Source: Candidatus Adamsella avium
Lineage (GTDB): Bacteria > Cyanobacteriota > Vampirovibrionia > Gastranaerophilales > CAJFVJ01
Length of the DNA stretch: 64,000 nt
Assembly (NCBI GenBank): GCA_904420445.1
Contig: CAJFVJ010000001.1
Coordinates: 74,973 to 138,972, forward strand
Direction: 5' to 3'
The position numbers were made by a program, and so were the translations under genes. Shown in pieces: positions 36,029 to 45,047 of the stretch. Under the pieces are notes generated by a model, which was not told where the DNA came from, made no database searches, and saw only the letters and a list, made by a program, of their open reading frames with translations. Each line of letters opens with the position of its first letter. The stretch's first letter is position 1.

Positions 36029-36862
36029 ATGCAGGACTCTTTTATCACAGCAGTAAACTTGCAAAGAAATACCAAAAACTGGATGGATGCTCTGGGCAAA
36101 AACCTGACAAATATTTATACTCCGGGCTTTCGAGAAGTAAAAACCAACTTCAACTCCTTTCTGAATGGTTCAACACTCGATGACCTCTACATAAATATGG
36201 ATCAGGGTAAATCAACCCCCGGCACATCTCCTGAAAACGTATTTCTTGAAGGTCAGGGGTTCTTTGTTGTAAAAAACGATGAAAATAAAATGGTCTACAC
36301 ACGCCTCGGTGAGTTCAAATTCGACGAAGAAGGTGTCTATAAAACAGCAGACGGTAAAGAAGTTCAGGGTTATATTCTCAATGAAAACGGCGAAATAATG
36401 GGCGCTAACTCAGCTTCAGGACAGGACATCGCATCAGGCGACCCGACAAACGGCGGTGTCGACGGAGTCCCGACAACTTCCATAAAACTCTGGATAGACC
36501 CGAACAACGGCAAATATCTCGGTAAATACGAAGAATTTGAAATCAAAGAAGACGGCATACTCTATGTCAAATCCGACGACGGAAAAGTTACGGTTCCTCT
36601 CTACAAAATAGCTGTCATGAACTTCCATAACCCGAGCGGGCTTGCTGAATCAGCCCCGGGAGAATATGTTGAAACCGTTGCATCAGGCAAACCCGTTGCA
36701 GGACGCGGTGATATCAGAAGCGGACTTATAGAGTTGTCAAATGTAAGCACTGATGATAATATTACATACTATCGGATGGCAAAAATGCAAATGGACTTGG
36801 CAAACAAATTGGTAAGTTCAAACAAAAGCCTTCTTGAAGAAGTAGTCAAACTTCTTTCATAA
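36029..36862 (+). CDS. Flagellar hook/basal-body rod protein (FlgE/FlgF/FlgG family)
   Basis: The 277-residue protein has the N-terminal rod motif (LGKNLTNIYTPGFREVKTNF), the FLEGQGFFVV and YTRLGEFKFDEEGVY blocks of the hook core, and the C-terminal SGLIELSNVSTDDNITYYRMAKMQ helix. Length fits FlgF or FlgG better than FlgE. It is exported by the flagellar type III system to build rod or hook. It follows the FliK-like gene by 2 nt. Confidence 0.85.
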   Translation: MQDSFITAVNLQRNTKNWMDALGKNLTNIYTPGFREVKTNFNSFLNGSTLDDLYINMDQGKSTPGTSPENVFLEGQGFFVVKNDENKMVYTRLGEFKFDEEGVYKTADGKEVQGYILNENGEIMGANSASGQDIASGDPTNGGVDGVPTTSIKLWIDPNNGKYLGKYEEFEIKEDGILYVKSDDGKVTVPLYKIAVMNFHNPSGLAESAPGEYVETVASGKPVAGRGDIRSGLIELSNVSTDDNITYYRMAKMQMDLANKLVSSNKSLLEEVVKLLS

Positions 36863-36865
36863 TAT

Positions 36866-36939
36866 GTCCACGTAGTTCAGAAGGATAGAACGTTACCCTC
36901 CTAAGGTAAATGTCGCAGGTTCGACTCCTGTCGTGGACA
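36866..36939 (+). tRNA. tRNA-Arg (anticodon CCT)
   Basis: The 74-nt cloverleaf has acceptor GTCCACG/CGTGGAC, D-stem GTTC/GAAC, anticodon stem TTACC/GGTAA with loop CTCCTAA (anticodon CCT) and T-arm GCAGG-TTCGACT-CCTGT. CCA is not encoded. It decodes AGG and lies 4 nt after the hook/rod gene. Confidence 0.95.
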
Positions 36940-36961
36940 TATTTCCCCTATTGGAGAAAAC

Positions 36962-38548
36962 ATGACAAAACTAGATGACGCAATCAGCTACCACAAAATC
37001 GGACAACTCGATAAGGCAAAAGAAATTTACCTCGAGCTGCTCAAAGAAAATTCAAACTCAACAACAATCTTGAATCTCCTTGGCGTGCTATATCTGAAAC
37101 AACAAAAATATGATGAAGCCGAAAAATTTATAAAAAAAGCAATGGAGCTTGAACCAAACACAAACACTGCCTATAACCTCGGGCTTATCTGCTATGGGAA
37201 ATCAGACTTCAAAAACGCAGCAAAATACTTTGAACAATCAATCGAAGATGAAAACGATACAGACCTCATCAAACAAATTGCCTCATGCTACGAAAAAGCA
37301 AATGATAACAAAAATACTCTGAAATACTACCTCAAACTAAACGGCAAATACCCGAAAAACCTCGAATACATAAGAAAACTTGCAACACTCTTCAATGCTG
37401 ATAATGATACTGAAAACGCCCTGAAATTTTATATCAAAAGTTTTGAACTCGACAAAAAAGACCACATAGCCTGCACAAACCTCGGAAGCCTCTACGAAAA
37501 GCTGAATGATACGGAAAAAGCAAAAGAGTTTTATAAAAAATCATTGAAACTCAAACCAAACTATGAGGCATATCACAACCTTGGAATACTTCTGCGCAAA
37601 CAAAAAAAATACAACGACTCCATCTCATGCCTGCAACAAGCACTAAAACTCAAACCCAATGACCCGAAAACAGAACTCAGCCTCGGGATGTCTTATCTGA
37701 TTATCAAAGACTTCAAAAACGGCTTCCTCCACTACAGAAACAAAAGACCGGAACTCAAAAAGCGATACCACGACGACTGGGACGGAAAACATTACAATGA
37801 AGCAACAGCACTGGTTTACTGCGGCGGCGGCTTCGGCGACTACATCATGTTCTCACGTTATCTCCCTATGCTGAAAAACTATTTCAAAGAAACTATCCTT
37901 CAGGTACCAAAAGAGCTTGAAAAATTAATCAATATGAATTTCCCTGATTTCAAAACCTCATCGGATAAAGATGAAATTGCTTATAACAAATCTATATGCA
38001 TGATTGATTTACCTTATCTCCTAAATATGGATATCGACAACATTCCGGACATCAAATATATTTATGACAAAGACAAAGCAACCATATACAAAGAAAAATA
38101 TTTCAACACAGACAAACAAAAAATAGGTATCTTCTTCAAAGGAAATCAAAATGTTTTCAAAAATCGCTCAATACCGCTGAAAGAAATGTCTTCGCTTTTT
38201 TCTCTTAACAACTGCAAATTCTACTCATTCCAGAAAAATGATGAAGAAAACCAGCTCGAACAATTTAAACAAGAGCTGGTAGACCTCGGAACAACTTTTG
38301 AAGACTTTTCTGATACCGCCTCTGCGCTTGTAAATCTTGATGTTTTAGTTACAATAGACAGCGGTATTGCCCACCTTGCCGGGGCACTCGGAGTAAAGAC
38401 ATTTCTAATGCTGCCTTATGCAAACGAATGGCGGTGGTTCGACGACGCAAAGACAACACCATGGTATAAAAGCATCGAACTCTTCAGGCAGAAAGAAGAA
38501 GGGGATTGGCATAGCGTTATTAATGAGATTTATAGCAAACTCAAATAA
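36962..38548 (+). CDS. TPR protein fused to a GT9-like glycosyltransferase domain
   Basis: The 528-residue protein has about six tetratricopeptide repeats over residues 1-240 (AKEIYLELLKENSNSTTILNLLGVLYLKQQKYDEA type). The C-terminal half ends in VLVTIDSGIAHLAGALGVKTFLMLPYANEWRWF, the pattern of heptosyltransferase-like (GT9-type) domains fused to TPRs. Such proteins glycosylate proteins or surface structures. Position after flagellar genes suggests, but does not prove, flagellar glycosylation. The ATG lies 23 nt after tRNA-Arg. Confidence 0.8.
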   Translation: MTKLDDAISYHKIGQLDKAKEIYLELLKENSNSTTILNLLGVLYLKQQKYDEAEKFIKKAMELEPNTNTAYNLGLICYGKSDFKNAAKYFEQSIEDENDTDLIKQIASCYEKANDNKNTLKYYLKLNGKYPKNLEYIRKLATLFNADNDTENALKFYIKSFELDKKDHIACTNLGSLYEKLNDTEKAKEFYKKSLKLKPNYEAYHNLGILLRKQKKYNDSISCLQQALKLKPNDPKTELSLGMSYLIIKDFKNGFLHYRNKRPELKKRYHDDWDGKHYNEATALVYCGGGFGDYIMFSRYLPMLKNYFKETILQVPKELEKLINMNFPDFKTSSDKDEIAYNKSICMIDLPYLLNMDIDNIPDIKYIYDKDKATIYKEKYFNTDKQKIGIFFKGNQNVFKNRSIPLKEMSSLFSLNNCKFYSFQKNDEENQLEQFKQELVDLGTTFEDFSDTASALVNLDVLVTIDSGIAHLAGALGVKTFLMLPYANEWRWFDDAKTTPWYKSIELFRQKEEGDWHSVINEIYSKLK

Positions 38549-38601
38549 CCTCACATCATGGCAATGGAGCAGTAGTAACCGTCCTTACGAACAAAAAACC
38601 T

Positions 38602-38673
38602 GTCATATTAAACACAGCGAAATATCTATTCAACAATAAACACCAAAGACTCTTCCCTCACGCTCAGAGTGAC
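38602..38673. repeat. Degenerate copies of the palindromic repeat
   Basis: GTCATATTAAACACAGCGAAATATC (38602-38626) is a decayed reverse copy of the unit at 23094-23119. CTCTTCCCTCACGCTCAGAGTGAC (38650-38673) matches CTCTTCGCTTGCGCTCAGCATGAC at 23453-23476. The stretch from 38549 to 38685 holds no gene. Confidence 0.7.
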
Positions 38674-38685
38674 GTTTCATCCAAT

Positions 38686-39012
38686 TCAATCATTCAACGC
38701 AACTATAATATTATAAATATCTTTTAGTCTTGATGAATTTAGTTCATCTACTCTTTGTTTTATATTCTCAGCAATTAATTTGTCTTCTTCATCTTTCAGC
38801 AAACTCACATCATCAAAGAAATAACGTGGAGAAACTTCAAATAAATTGCTCAAATTTTCTAAAATATCACTTGATATAAAAGTCTTGCCGTTCTCTAAAG
38901 AACTAATCATTCTGGCGGAAAGAGAAACTTTTTCACCGAGCTCTTCTTGAGTTAAATCGTGTTTAACTCTCAACTCTTTTAACCTTTTACCAAAATTTTT
39001 CTTCACATCCAT
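38686..39012 (-). CDS. XRE-family transcriptional regulator
   Basis: The 108-residue protein has a classical N-terminal Cro/C1 HTH: FGKRLKELRVKHDLTQEELGEKVSLSARMISSLENGK. A short C-terminal helical tail (KLIAENIKQRVDELNSSRLKDIYNIIVAL) probably dimerises. It is likely a repressor of its own or a neighbouring promoter. No partner gene is adjacent. Its 3' end abuts repeat copies. Confidence 0.85.
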   Translation of the reverse strand: MDVKKNFGKRLKELRVKHDLTQEELGEKVSLSARMISSLENGKTFISSDILENLSNLFEVSPRYFFDDVSLLKDEEDKLIAENIKQRVDELNSSRLKDIYNIIVALND

Positions 39013-39134
39013 AACACTAATAGCGTAATATTTTTGAAATTAAATTTCCACGACATTAAATTTCAAAAACTACAATATAACTTCTTATTTATGCTAAAAT
39101 TATTCTATAATTAAGACCTCTAGAGGAAATTTTT

Positions 39135-39590
39135 ATGAAAAAATTAGTATTAATACTACTGATTATATTTGTGATAACTCCAACCCAGGCTATGGAAAAA
39201 ACTACGGCAAGAGTTCTCAAAGTCATTGACGGAGATACGATAGAAGTGCTGCTAGACAACAAATATGAGAATGTAAGGCTGCTCGGCGTTGACTGCTATG
39301 AAACATATCCGAACAACAGAGCATACAAGCAGGCTTATACGGAAGGAATAACCGTCGAAAAAGTTGTGGAACTCGGAAAACTTGCAAAGTATTATGTTCA
39401 AAAAGAGCTTAAGCCAGATGATATGGTATACCTCGAATTTGAAGAAAACAAAAGGGACTCTTACGGACGGCTTCTTGCTTATGTATATTTGAAAGACGGA
39501 AAAATGCTGAACAAAATGCTTTTGCAGAATAAAAAAGCAAAATATTTTATATATGAAACATGTGAAAAACAAGACGAGCTTGTTGACTAA
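39135..39590 (+). CDS. Secreted thermonuclease (staphylococcal nuclease-like)
   Basis: The 151-residue protein has a signal peptide (MKKLVLILLIIFVITPTQA) and an SNase domain: ARVLKVIDGDTIEVLL, VRLLGVDCYET (catalytic Arg and Glu region) and RDSYGRLLAYVYL (second Arg). It should cleave DNA and RNA outside the cytoplasm with calcium, for nutrient scavenging or defence. It has an AGAGGA ribosome-binding site and its own terminator. Confidence 0.9.
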   Translation: MKKLVLILLIIFVITPTQAMEKTTARVLKVIDGDTIEVLLDNKYENVRLLGVDCYETYPNNRAYKQAYTEGITVEKVVELGKLAKYYVQKELKPDDMVYLEFEENKRDSYGRLLAYVYLKDGKMLNKMLLQNKKAKYFIYETCEKQDELVD

Positions 39591-39621
39591 AAAAAGACGG
39601 ATGATGAATATCCGTCTTTTT
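39591..39621. terminator. Bidirectional terminator between nuclease gene and atp operon
   Basis: AAAAAGACGGAT and ATCCGTCTTTTT form a 12-bp stem. It is symmetrical and ends both the nuclease gene and the convergent atp operon. Confidence 0.88.
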
Positions 39622-39640
39622 TGCAGTTAGTTTTTGAAAT

Positions 39641-40561
39641 TTAGCCTTTGAGGGCATCAGCTCCGCTGACGACTTCCGAAATTTCCTGTGTAATCGCTGC
39701 CTGACGTGCTTTGTTGTAGTCAACAGTGAGCGAGCGAATCATATCATCAGCGTTTGTTGACGCATTTGACATAGCAGCCATACGGGAAGCAAGCTCGCTT
39801 GCAGAAGCTTCAAGAAGCGCCTGATAGACACTGTTCGAAACATACATGGGAACTATCTTTTTCAAGACTTCTTCGCTTGAGGGTTCAAACATCATCTCAG
39901 GTTCAAGCTCGTGTTTTTTCTCTTCCTCGACAGCAAGAACAGGAAGAATATCCCAGTTTTCAACAATAAATGAGAGCATTGATTTGAAACGGGTTGTAAT
40001 GATTTCAATTTTATCTATTTGTGCTTCAACATAGCTGTGGGCAATGTCTTCAGCTATTACATTTGCATTTGAAACCGTAATCAGCGGAGGAAGTTTTGTG
40101 TAGGTTCCAAGAATTTCCACATTTTCCTGCTCTACAACACGCTTCAGAGCGACAAATCCTTTTTGCCCGACGATAAAGAGTTTTACATCTTTTCCTTCTG
40201 ATTTCAGTTCTTTTATCCTCTGGGTAGTGCGTCTTACTAGGTTTGCGTTGTATGCGCCTGCAAGACCTTTATCAGAGGTAATGAGAAGGATGCCGACCGT
40301 ATTTATTTCACGGTGTTTCATCAACTCCGGATAGTTCTCGATAGAGTGGGCAAACTTCATGCTCGATGCATCAAAAGACGGCGAGCTTTTCAAAACTTTT
40401 GCAAAAGCATCCCTGATACTCTGAGAGTAAGGTCTCGCTGATTTTACCGCATTCTCGGCTTTTTTGACCTTTGCAGCAGCCACCATCTTCATTGCCTGAG
40501 TAATCTTCTTGGTATTTTGAATACTCTTTATTCTCTGTTTTATATCCTTTAAGTTAGACAT
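39641..40561 (-). CDS. atpG: ATP synthase subunit gamma
   Basis: The 306-residue protein has the N-terminal shaft helix (LKDIKQRIKSIQNTKKITQAMKMVAAAK) and the C-terminal helix (RMAAMSNASTNADDMIRSLTVDYNKARQAAITQEISEVVSGA). The core shows ITSDKGLAGAYNANLVR. It is the rotating central shaft of F1. As in Cyanobacteria it closes the operon after alpha, with no beta gene following. A cyanobacterial-type redox regulatory insert is not evident. Confidence 0.95.
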   Translation of the reverse strand: MSNLKDIKQRIKSIQNTKKITQAMKMVAAAKVKKAENAVKSARPYSQSIRDAFAKVLKSSPSFDASSMKFAHSIENYPELMKHREINTVGILLITSDKGLAGAYNANLVRRTTQRIKELKSEGKDVKLFIVGQKGFVALKRVVEQENVEILGTYTKLPPLITVSNANVIAEDIAHSYVEAQIDKIEIITTRFKSMLSFIVENWDILPVLAVEEEKKHELEPEMMFEPSSEEVLKKIVPMYVSNSVYQALLEASASELASRMAAMSNASTNADDMIRSLTVDYNKARQAAITQEISEVVSGADALKG

Positions 40562-40575
40562 ATGCTACCTTCCGA

Positions 40576-42099
40576 TTAGTCAGCTAAAAATACGGTATCT
40601 CTAAATTTAACCAATGCTTCTTTCAGTGTTTTTTCCTGCTCTTCACTAAGTTTGTTGCCTTCGTTCATAGTGTTTTCAAGCTCAGGGAGATTTGCGCTGA
40701 AGTACTCAAGCCACTGACGTTTGAAGTCAGCAATCAGTTTGTTATCAACTTCATCGAGAACACCGTTGTTTACGGCAAACAAAATTGATACCTGCTGGGC
40801 AACCGAAAGAGGTTTGTATTGAGGTTGTTTAAGAACTTCAACGAGTTTTGAACCTCTTGTAAGCTGGTCTTGAGTTGCTTTATCAAGGTCGCTTGCAAAT
40901 TGGGCAAATGCTTCGAGTTCACGATATTGAGCAAGCCCCAATCTCAAGTTGCCTGCAACTGACTTAATTGCCTTTGTCTGTGCTGCACCGCCGACACGGG
41001 AAACTGATATACCTGCGTTGATGGCAGGTCTTACACCCGAGTTGAACAAATCAGTTTCAAGGAAGATTTGACCGTCAGTAATACTGATTACGTTTGTCGG
41101 GATATATGCACTGACGTCGCCTGCTTGAGTTTCGATAATCGGCAGCGCTGTCATGCTTCCGCCGCCAAGTTCATCGGACAGTTTTGCTGCACGTTCCAAA
41201 AGACGTGAGTGAAGATAGAAAACATCACCCGGGTAAGCTTCACGACCAGGCGGTCTTCTAAGAAGAAGTGACATCGCACGATAGGCCTGAGCGTGTCTGA
41301 TTAAGTCATCATATATGATGAGAACGTGTCTTCCCTGCTCCATAAATTCTTCGCCCATTGCCGTTCCTGCAAACGGTGCGATATATTGAGAAGGAGCGGA
41401 CTCATTTGCTGCTGCAGAAACAATGATTGTGTAGTCCATAGCACCGTGTTCTTCGAGAGTTTTTGCAAGACGGGCTACAGAGCTTGTTTTCTGTCCGATT
41501 GCAACGTAAATACAAATTACGTCTTTTCCTTTCTGGTTGATGATTGTATCAACGGCGATTGCTGTTTTACCTGTTTGTCTGTCACCGATAATCAGCTCAC
41601 GTTGACCTTTACCAATAGGAGTCAGAGCGTCGATTGCAGTTATACCTGTTTGAAGAGGCTGATGAACGGATTTTCTTTTTACAATGCCGGGAGCTATTTT
41701 CTCAATCGGTCTTGTCCTGTCCGTTTCGATAGGGCCTTTTCCGTCGATAGGAGCACCGACCGAGTTGACTATTCTTCCGAGAAGAGCATCCCCGACAGGA
41801 ACCGAGGCAATTCTTCCTGTTGTCTTAACGGTTGTGCCTTCTTTAATAAACTTATATTCACCGAAGATTACAACACCGACGTTGTCTTCTTCCAAGTTCA
41901 ATGCAATACCGAGAGTATTATGACCGTCTTCAAATTCAATCAACTCCCCTGACATTACATTTCTAAGCCCGTAAACCCTTGCAATACCGTCGCCTACTTC
42001 AAGAACACTTCCGATATTTGATACTTCAAGAGTGTTTTTGTAGTTTTCGACTTTTGATTTGATTATTGAGCTTATTTCATCCGGTCTTATTGCACTCAT
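40576..42099 (-). CDS. atpA: ATP synthase subunit alpha
   Basis: The 507-residue subunit has the Walker [15 protein letters not shown], the arginine-finger region [10 protein letters not shown] and [23 protein letters not shown]. With beta it forms the catalytic hexamer of F1; alpha sites are non-catalytic. It lies 13 nt after atpH and 14 nt before atpG. Beta and epsilon are not in this cluster. Confidence 0.97.
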   Translation of the reverse strand: MSAIRPDEISSIIKSKVENYKNTLEVSNIGSVLEVGDGIARVYGLRNVMSGELIEFEDGHNTLGIALNLEEDNVGVVIFGEYKFIKEGTTVKTTGRIASVPVGDALLGRIVNSVGAPIDGKGPIETDRTRPIEKIAPGIVKRKSVHQPLQTGITAIDALTPIGKGQRELIIGDRQTGKTAIAVDTIINQKGKDVICIYVAIGQKTSSVARLAKTLEEHGAMDYTIIVSAAANESAPSQYIAPFAGTAMGEEFMEQGRHVLIIYDDLIRHAQAYRAMSLLLRRPPGREAYPGDVFYLHSRLLERAAKLSDELGGGSMTALPIIETQAGDVSAYIPTNVISITDGQIFLETDLFNSGVRPAINAGISVSRVGGAAQTKAIKSVAGNLRLGLAQYRELEAFAQFASDLDKATQDQLTRGSKLVEVLKQPQYKPLSVAQQVSILFAVNNGVLDEVDNKLIADFKRQWLEYFSANLPELENTMNEGNKLSEEQEKTLKEALVKFRDTVFLAD

Positions 42100-42112
42100 A
42101 CAAATTTCCTCT

Positions 42113-42667
42113 TTATATTAATTGCCTTTTCATCTTTTCCAATTTTGTCCTGACACTGCCATCGATTACGTTATCACCGATTTTCAAAATCATGCCTGCG
42201 ATAATATCTTTATCCGTTGAAACATCAAGACAAACATTTTTCTGATAAATTGATTCAAGCTTTCTTATCAGCTTATTTTTTATTTCATCGTCAATTTCTA
42301 TTGCGCTCACGACTTCTACACACATTATGTTGCGTTTTTTGTTGAATTTGTTGTTGAAGAGATGGACTATTGCGAAGAAAGCAAACATTCTGTTTCTATC
42401 AACAAGCAAATCCAAAAAGTTCAGTATATTCTGAGCGACTTTACCTTCAAACACAGCATTCATAATATCTTTTTTGTCTGCTTTTGAGATGGTAGGGTGC
42501 TCCATAACATCCAAAAACTCTTTGTTTTCCTTGAATGTTTCTTCGACAACATTCAGGTCATGTTTGAAGAGGTTCAAATCTTCATCGTTTTTTGCAAGCT
42601 CGAATAAAGCATCGCAATATCTTTGAGATACAAGTATAAGTTTGTTAAATGCCAAATCTTCTTTCAT
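42113..42667 (-). CDS. atpH: ATP synthase subunit delta
   Basis: The 184-residue protein shows the OSCP/delta pattern: an N-terminal helical bundle ([22 protein letters not shown]) and a C-terminal domain ending [32 protein letters not shown]. It ties the peripheral stalk to the top of F1. It starts 4 nt after atpF. Confidence 0.94.
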   Translation of the reverse strand: MKEDLAFNKLILVSQRYCDALFELAKNDEDLNLFKHDLNVVEETFKENKEFLDVMEHPTISKADKKDIMNAVFEGKVAQNILNFLDLLVDRNRMFAFFAIVHLFNNKFNKKRNIMCVEVVSAIEIDDEIKNKLIRKLESIYQKNVCLDVSTDKDIIAGMILKIGDNVIDGSVRTKLEKMKRQLI

Positions 42668-42671
42668 AATC

Positions 42672-43172
42672 CTACACCTTCATCCCATCAAGACTGTCAA
42701 TAAAATCATTTATGTATTTTTTCTGCATATCGTCGTTGATAGCATGTTTTATATGTTCTTTTGCTATCTCGAGAGCGTCCTGTGCTACCTCTCTGCCGAT
42801 TGATTCTTTGAGGCTTTTTTGTTCCGCATCAAGAAATTTTTCGGTATTTTTTTCTATTTCCTGCAATGATTGCACTGTCTCGGCTTCTATTTTTTCTTTG
42901 TACATATCAGCCGTTTTCTGAGCTTCTTTAGTAATTTCAAGTTTTTCCTCGGAGATATTTTTTACTCTGTTTTTGACCTCCTTGAGTTCTGCGATAGCTT
43001 GTTCTCTTTCCTGTTCGGCATTTTTGACAAAGGATTTTATCTGCTCGATTTTATTATCGATAATCCCAATCAAATTAAACTTCTTAACCAGCCAGATGAG
43101 AAAAACCGCAACGGCAAGCAGGTTAATAATATTTGAATGTAGAATATATCCGATAAAATCACTCATGACCAA
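42672..43172 (-). CDS. atpF: ATP synthase subunit b
   Basis: The 166-residue protein has one N-terminal membrane helix (NIINLLAVAVFLIWLVKKFNLIGII) followed by a long coiled coil rich in Glu and Lys. It forms half of the peripheral stalk, pairing with the b' subunit just upstream. Start choice (MVMSD) has two ATGs; the second is 6 nt downstream. Confidence 0.92.
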   Translation of the reverse strand: MVMSDFIGYILHSNIINLLAVAVFLIWLVKKFNLIGIIDNKIEQIKSFVKNAEQEREQAIAELKEVKNRVKNISEEKLEITKEAQKTADMYKEKIEAETVQSLQEIEKNTEKFLDAEQKSLKESIGREVAQDALEIAKEHIKHAINDDMQKKYINDFIDSLDGMKV

Positions 43173-43175
43173 TTT

Positions 43176-43631
43176 TTACCTTTTATCCTGATTGTTAACA
43201 ATAAGAGGTATTTCCTCTCCGAGAATTTTTGCAGAAATTTGACTTGCTATCTCATACATATCATTTGAAAGAGAGTCTTTAAGCTGAGTTTTTGCAACAG
43301 CCATCTCATCGTGAAAATTGCGGATTTTCTCTGAAGCTTGTTGATTAGCCTCAGCAACTTTCTCACCTTTTTCTTTTTTTGCTTTTTCAAGAACATCTGA
43401 GATTATATCTTTTGCCTGTTTTTTGGTTTGTTTGATAATCTCGTTGTGTTCTGAGAGCAAGCCCTGCGCTTCGTTTTGATAGTTTTGTGCCTGCTGTTTG
43501 TTATTTTCTATGTAGTCCTCTCGTTCATCCTGCAATTTCAAAAGAGGTTTGTAGAAAATAGCATTCATAATAAGCATAAATACTATAAAACTGATTGCGA
43601 TGACTATAGCTGTTGCATCAAACTCTAACAT
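43176..43631 (-). CDS. ATP synthase subunit b'
   Basis: The 151-residue second b-type subunit has an N-terminal membrane helix (ATAIVIAISFIVFMLIMNAIFYKPLLKLQDERE) and a coiled coil. Having two distinct b subunits in tandem is typical of Cyanobacteria, chloroplasts and some Alphaproteobacteria. It forms a heterodimeric stalk with atpF. The KPL..DERE stretch after the helix is the usual b' signature. Confidence 0.92.
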   Translation of the reverse strand: MLEFDATAIVIAISFIVFMLIMNAIFYKPLLKLQDEREDYIENNKQQAQNYQNEAQGLLSEHNEIIKQTKKQAKDIISDVLEKAKKEKGEKVAEANQQASEKIRNFHDEMAVAKTQLKDSLSNDMYEIASQISAKILGEEIPLIVNNQDKR

Positions 43632-43661
43632 AATTTAACCCGTAATTATCTTCCCTTAAAA

Positions 43662-43901
43662 CTAGCCTATTTGAGCCATAATGATGAAAGCAATAACCAA
43701 TGCATACAAAGCTAACGCTTCGAGGAATGCAAGACCGATAAACATCAAAGTTCTGACTTTTCCTTCAGCTTCAGGCTGACGGGCTGTTGCTTCAATAGCT
43801 GACGCTACGGCATGTCCCATACCGAGACCAGGTCCGATAGCACCCAAACCGATTGCCAAACCCATTGCCAATAATGCGATCGCTTTTGTTTCCATTTTCA
43901 A
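43662..43901 (-). CDS. atpE: ATP synthase subunit c
   Basis: The 79-residue hairpin has two membrane helices and the loop ARQPEAEGKVR. The ion-binding Glu lies in AFLEALALYAL. The Na+-type signature (Gln in helix 1 and Glu-Ser-Thr in helix 2) is absent: helix 1 has GLGMG and helix 2 has Glu-Ala-Leu. Proton coupling is therefore inferred. The c ring rotates with gamma. Confidence 0.95.
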   Translation of the reverse strand: MKMETKAIALLAMGLAIGLGAIGPGLGMGHAVASAIEATARQPEAEGKVRTLMFIGLAFLEALALYALVIAFIIMAQIG

Positions 43902-43929
43902 ATTTCTCCTATAATACTGAAATTAATGC

Positions 43930-44622
43930 TTAATGTTCTTCTGAAGTAACTGCGCCTATGTAAGATGCGGCAAGTATGGCAAAGATAAACGCCTGGATAA
44001 ATGCCACAAACAACTCAAATAACACCATAGGAATAGGCAATCCTATAGGAATCAAAGCTACCAAAACCATTATAATAACTTCTCCGGCGAGAATATTGGC
44101 AAAAAGCCTCAATGCCAGAGAAAACGGCCTTGTTACATCTTCTAGCAGGTTCATCGGAGCCATAAACCACACAGGCTGGAAGTAGTGTTTTATATGTCCG
44201 AAAAGACCTTTTTTCATAATACCTGCGCCGAGATAATATATAAGAACTATTATCGCTAATGCCGCAGTTGTGTTTATATCATTTGTCGGAGAAGCGAATT
44301 CGCCCTCTTTCAGGTGTATCAGCTTCCAAGGAAGCTGCCCCATCAAATTGGCTGTCAGGATAAACAAGAACAAAGATGCTATCAAAGCGACGTGTTTTCT
44401 GCCGTCTTTTCCTATTTGACCTGTTGCCATATTCTTGATAAAGTCAAGCGCCATCTCTGCCAGAGCTTGAATTTTTGATGGAATTCTCTCCAAGTTAAAT
44501 CTGATTATGAGGGCAACTATTATCAAAAAAGCCATGGCTAACCAAGCTGTCAAAATAGTGTCAACATGAACCTGCATGGGTCCAATATGCCCTATCCAAT
44601 GCTCTCCGAAACTAATTTCCAC
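43930..44622 (-). CDS. atpB: ATP synthase subunit a
   Basis: The 230-residue membrane protein has about five helices. The essential Arg is in SLALRLFANILAGEVI. ANLMGQLPW and FVAFIQAFIFAILAASYIG match the conserved half-channel helices. The start is GTG at 44622 with AGGAT 5 nt upstream. It is first of the canonical atp genes here, with its own promoter upstream. Confidence 0.95.
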   Translation of the reverse strand: MEISFGEHWIGHIGPMQVHVDTILTAWLAMAFLIIVALIIRFNLERIPSKIQALAEMALDFIKNMATGQIGKDGRKHVALIASLFLFILTANLMGQLPWKLIHLKEGEFASPTNDINTTAALAIIVLIYYLGAGIMKKGLFGHIKHYFQPVWFMAPMNLLEDVTRPFSLALRLFANILAGEVIIMVLVALIPIGLPIPMVLFELFVAFIQAFIFAILAASYIGAVTSEEH

Positions 44623-44665
44623 TTTTATCCTCGACTAAATAATAATTGTTATTCTCACAACAAAT

Positions 44666-44695
44666 ATTATACATCGTAAATAAAAAAAGTGTAAA
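44666..44695 (-). promoter_or_regulatory. Sigma70-type promoter of the atp operon
   Basis: On the minus strand, TTTACA and TATAAT are separated by 18 nt. The predicted start is about 36 nt before the atpB GTG. Confidence 0.6.
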
Positions 44696-44710
44696 ACTTT
44701 TAGGTGATAT

Positions 44711-44884
44711 TTAGTCGAATAAATGTTTTATTTTTTTTATATCCCTCAAAATTTTATTCAGCAAAACAAGACGTTTTTTCTTGCGTCTGTCAAATTTTCT
44801 TATTCTTTTTTCTACAAAAGTCTTCTTAAATTCCTGTCTCCTGTCCGTTTTTATATAATCCGGGTAGAGTTTGACAACATCCAT
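44711..44884 (-). CDS. Small basic protein (57 residues) upstream of atpB
   Basis: This ORF is below the track's size limit. The minus strand reads MDVVKLYPDYIKTDRRQEFK, with KIKHLFD at the end before TAA. AAGGA lies 5-6 nt before the ATG, and a plausible promoter (TTGCCC-16-TATAGA) lies further up. The product is very rich in Lys and Arg, helical and without a membrane segment, so it is not AtpI (the usual membrane protein at this position in cyanobacteria). It ends 88 nt before atpB. A nucleic-acid or membrane-surface contact is a guess. Confidence 0.55.
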   Translation of the reverse strand: MDVVKLYPDYIKTDRRQEFKKTFVEKRIRKFDRRKKKRLVLLNKILRDIKKIKHLFD

Positions 44885-45047
44885 AAAAATCCTTATCTTC
44901 CTTTGTTTTACCGTTATGAGTTATTAATTCTATAATAAAAATATTTCGAGGGGCAAATATTTTTTTATTATATTTTCTCTAATTCTGATTATAATTTTAA
45001 AAGCCTGTTGTACAAAGGATTTTCAGAATTTGTGTTGTTAAAAATTT

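Noticed and set aside
36866-36939. tRNA-Arg as an integration site for an island
   Set aside because: No integrase, no repeat of the tRNA 3' end nearby, and flanking genes look native in composition.
38418-38639. 73-residue ORF overlapping the TPR-glycosyltransferase end
   Set aside because: Its first half is an out-of-frame shadow of the real gene and the second half translates a degenerate repeat.
44723-44935. 70-residue plus-strand ORF before atpB
   Set aside because: It is the antisense shadow of the better-supported 57-codon minus-strand ORF and is Phe-rich low complexity.
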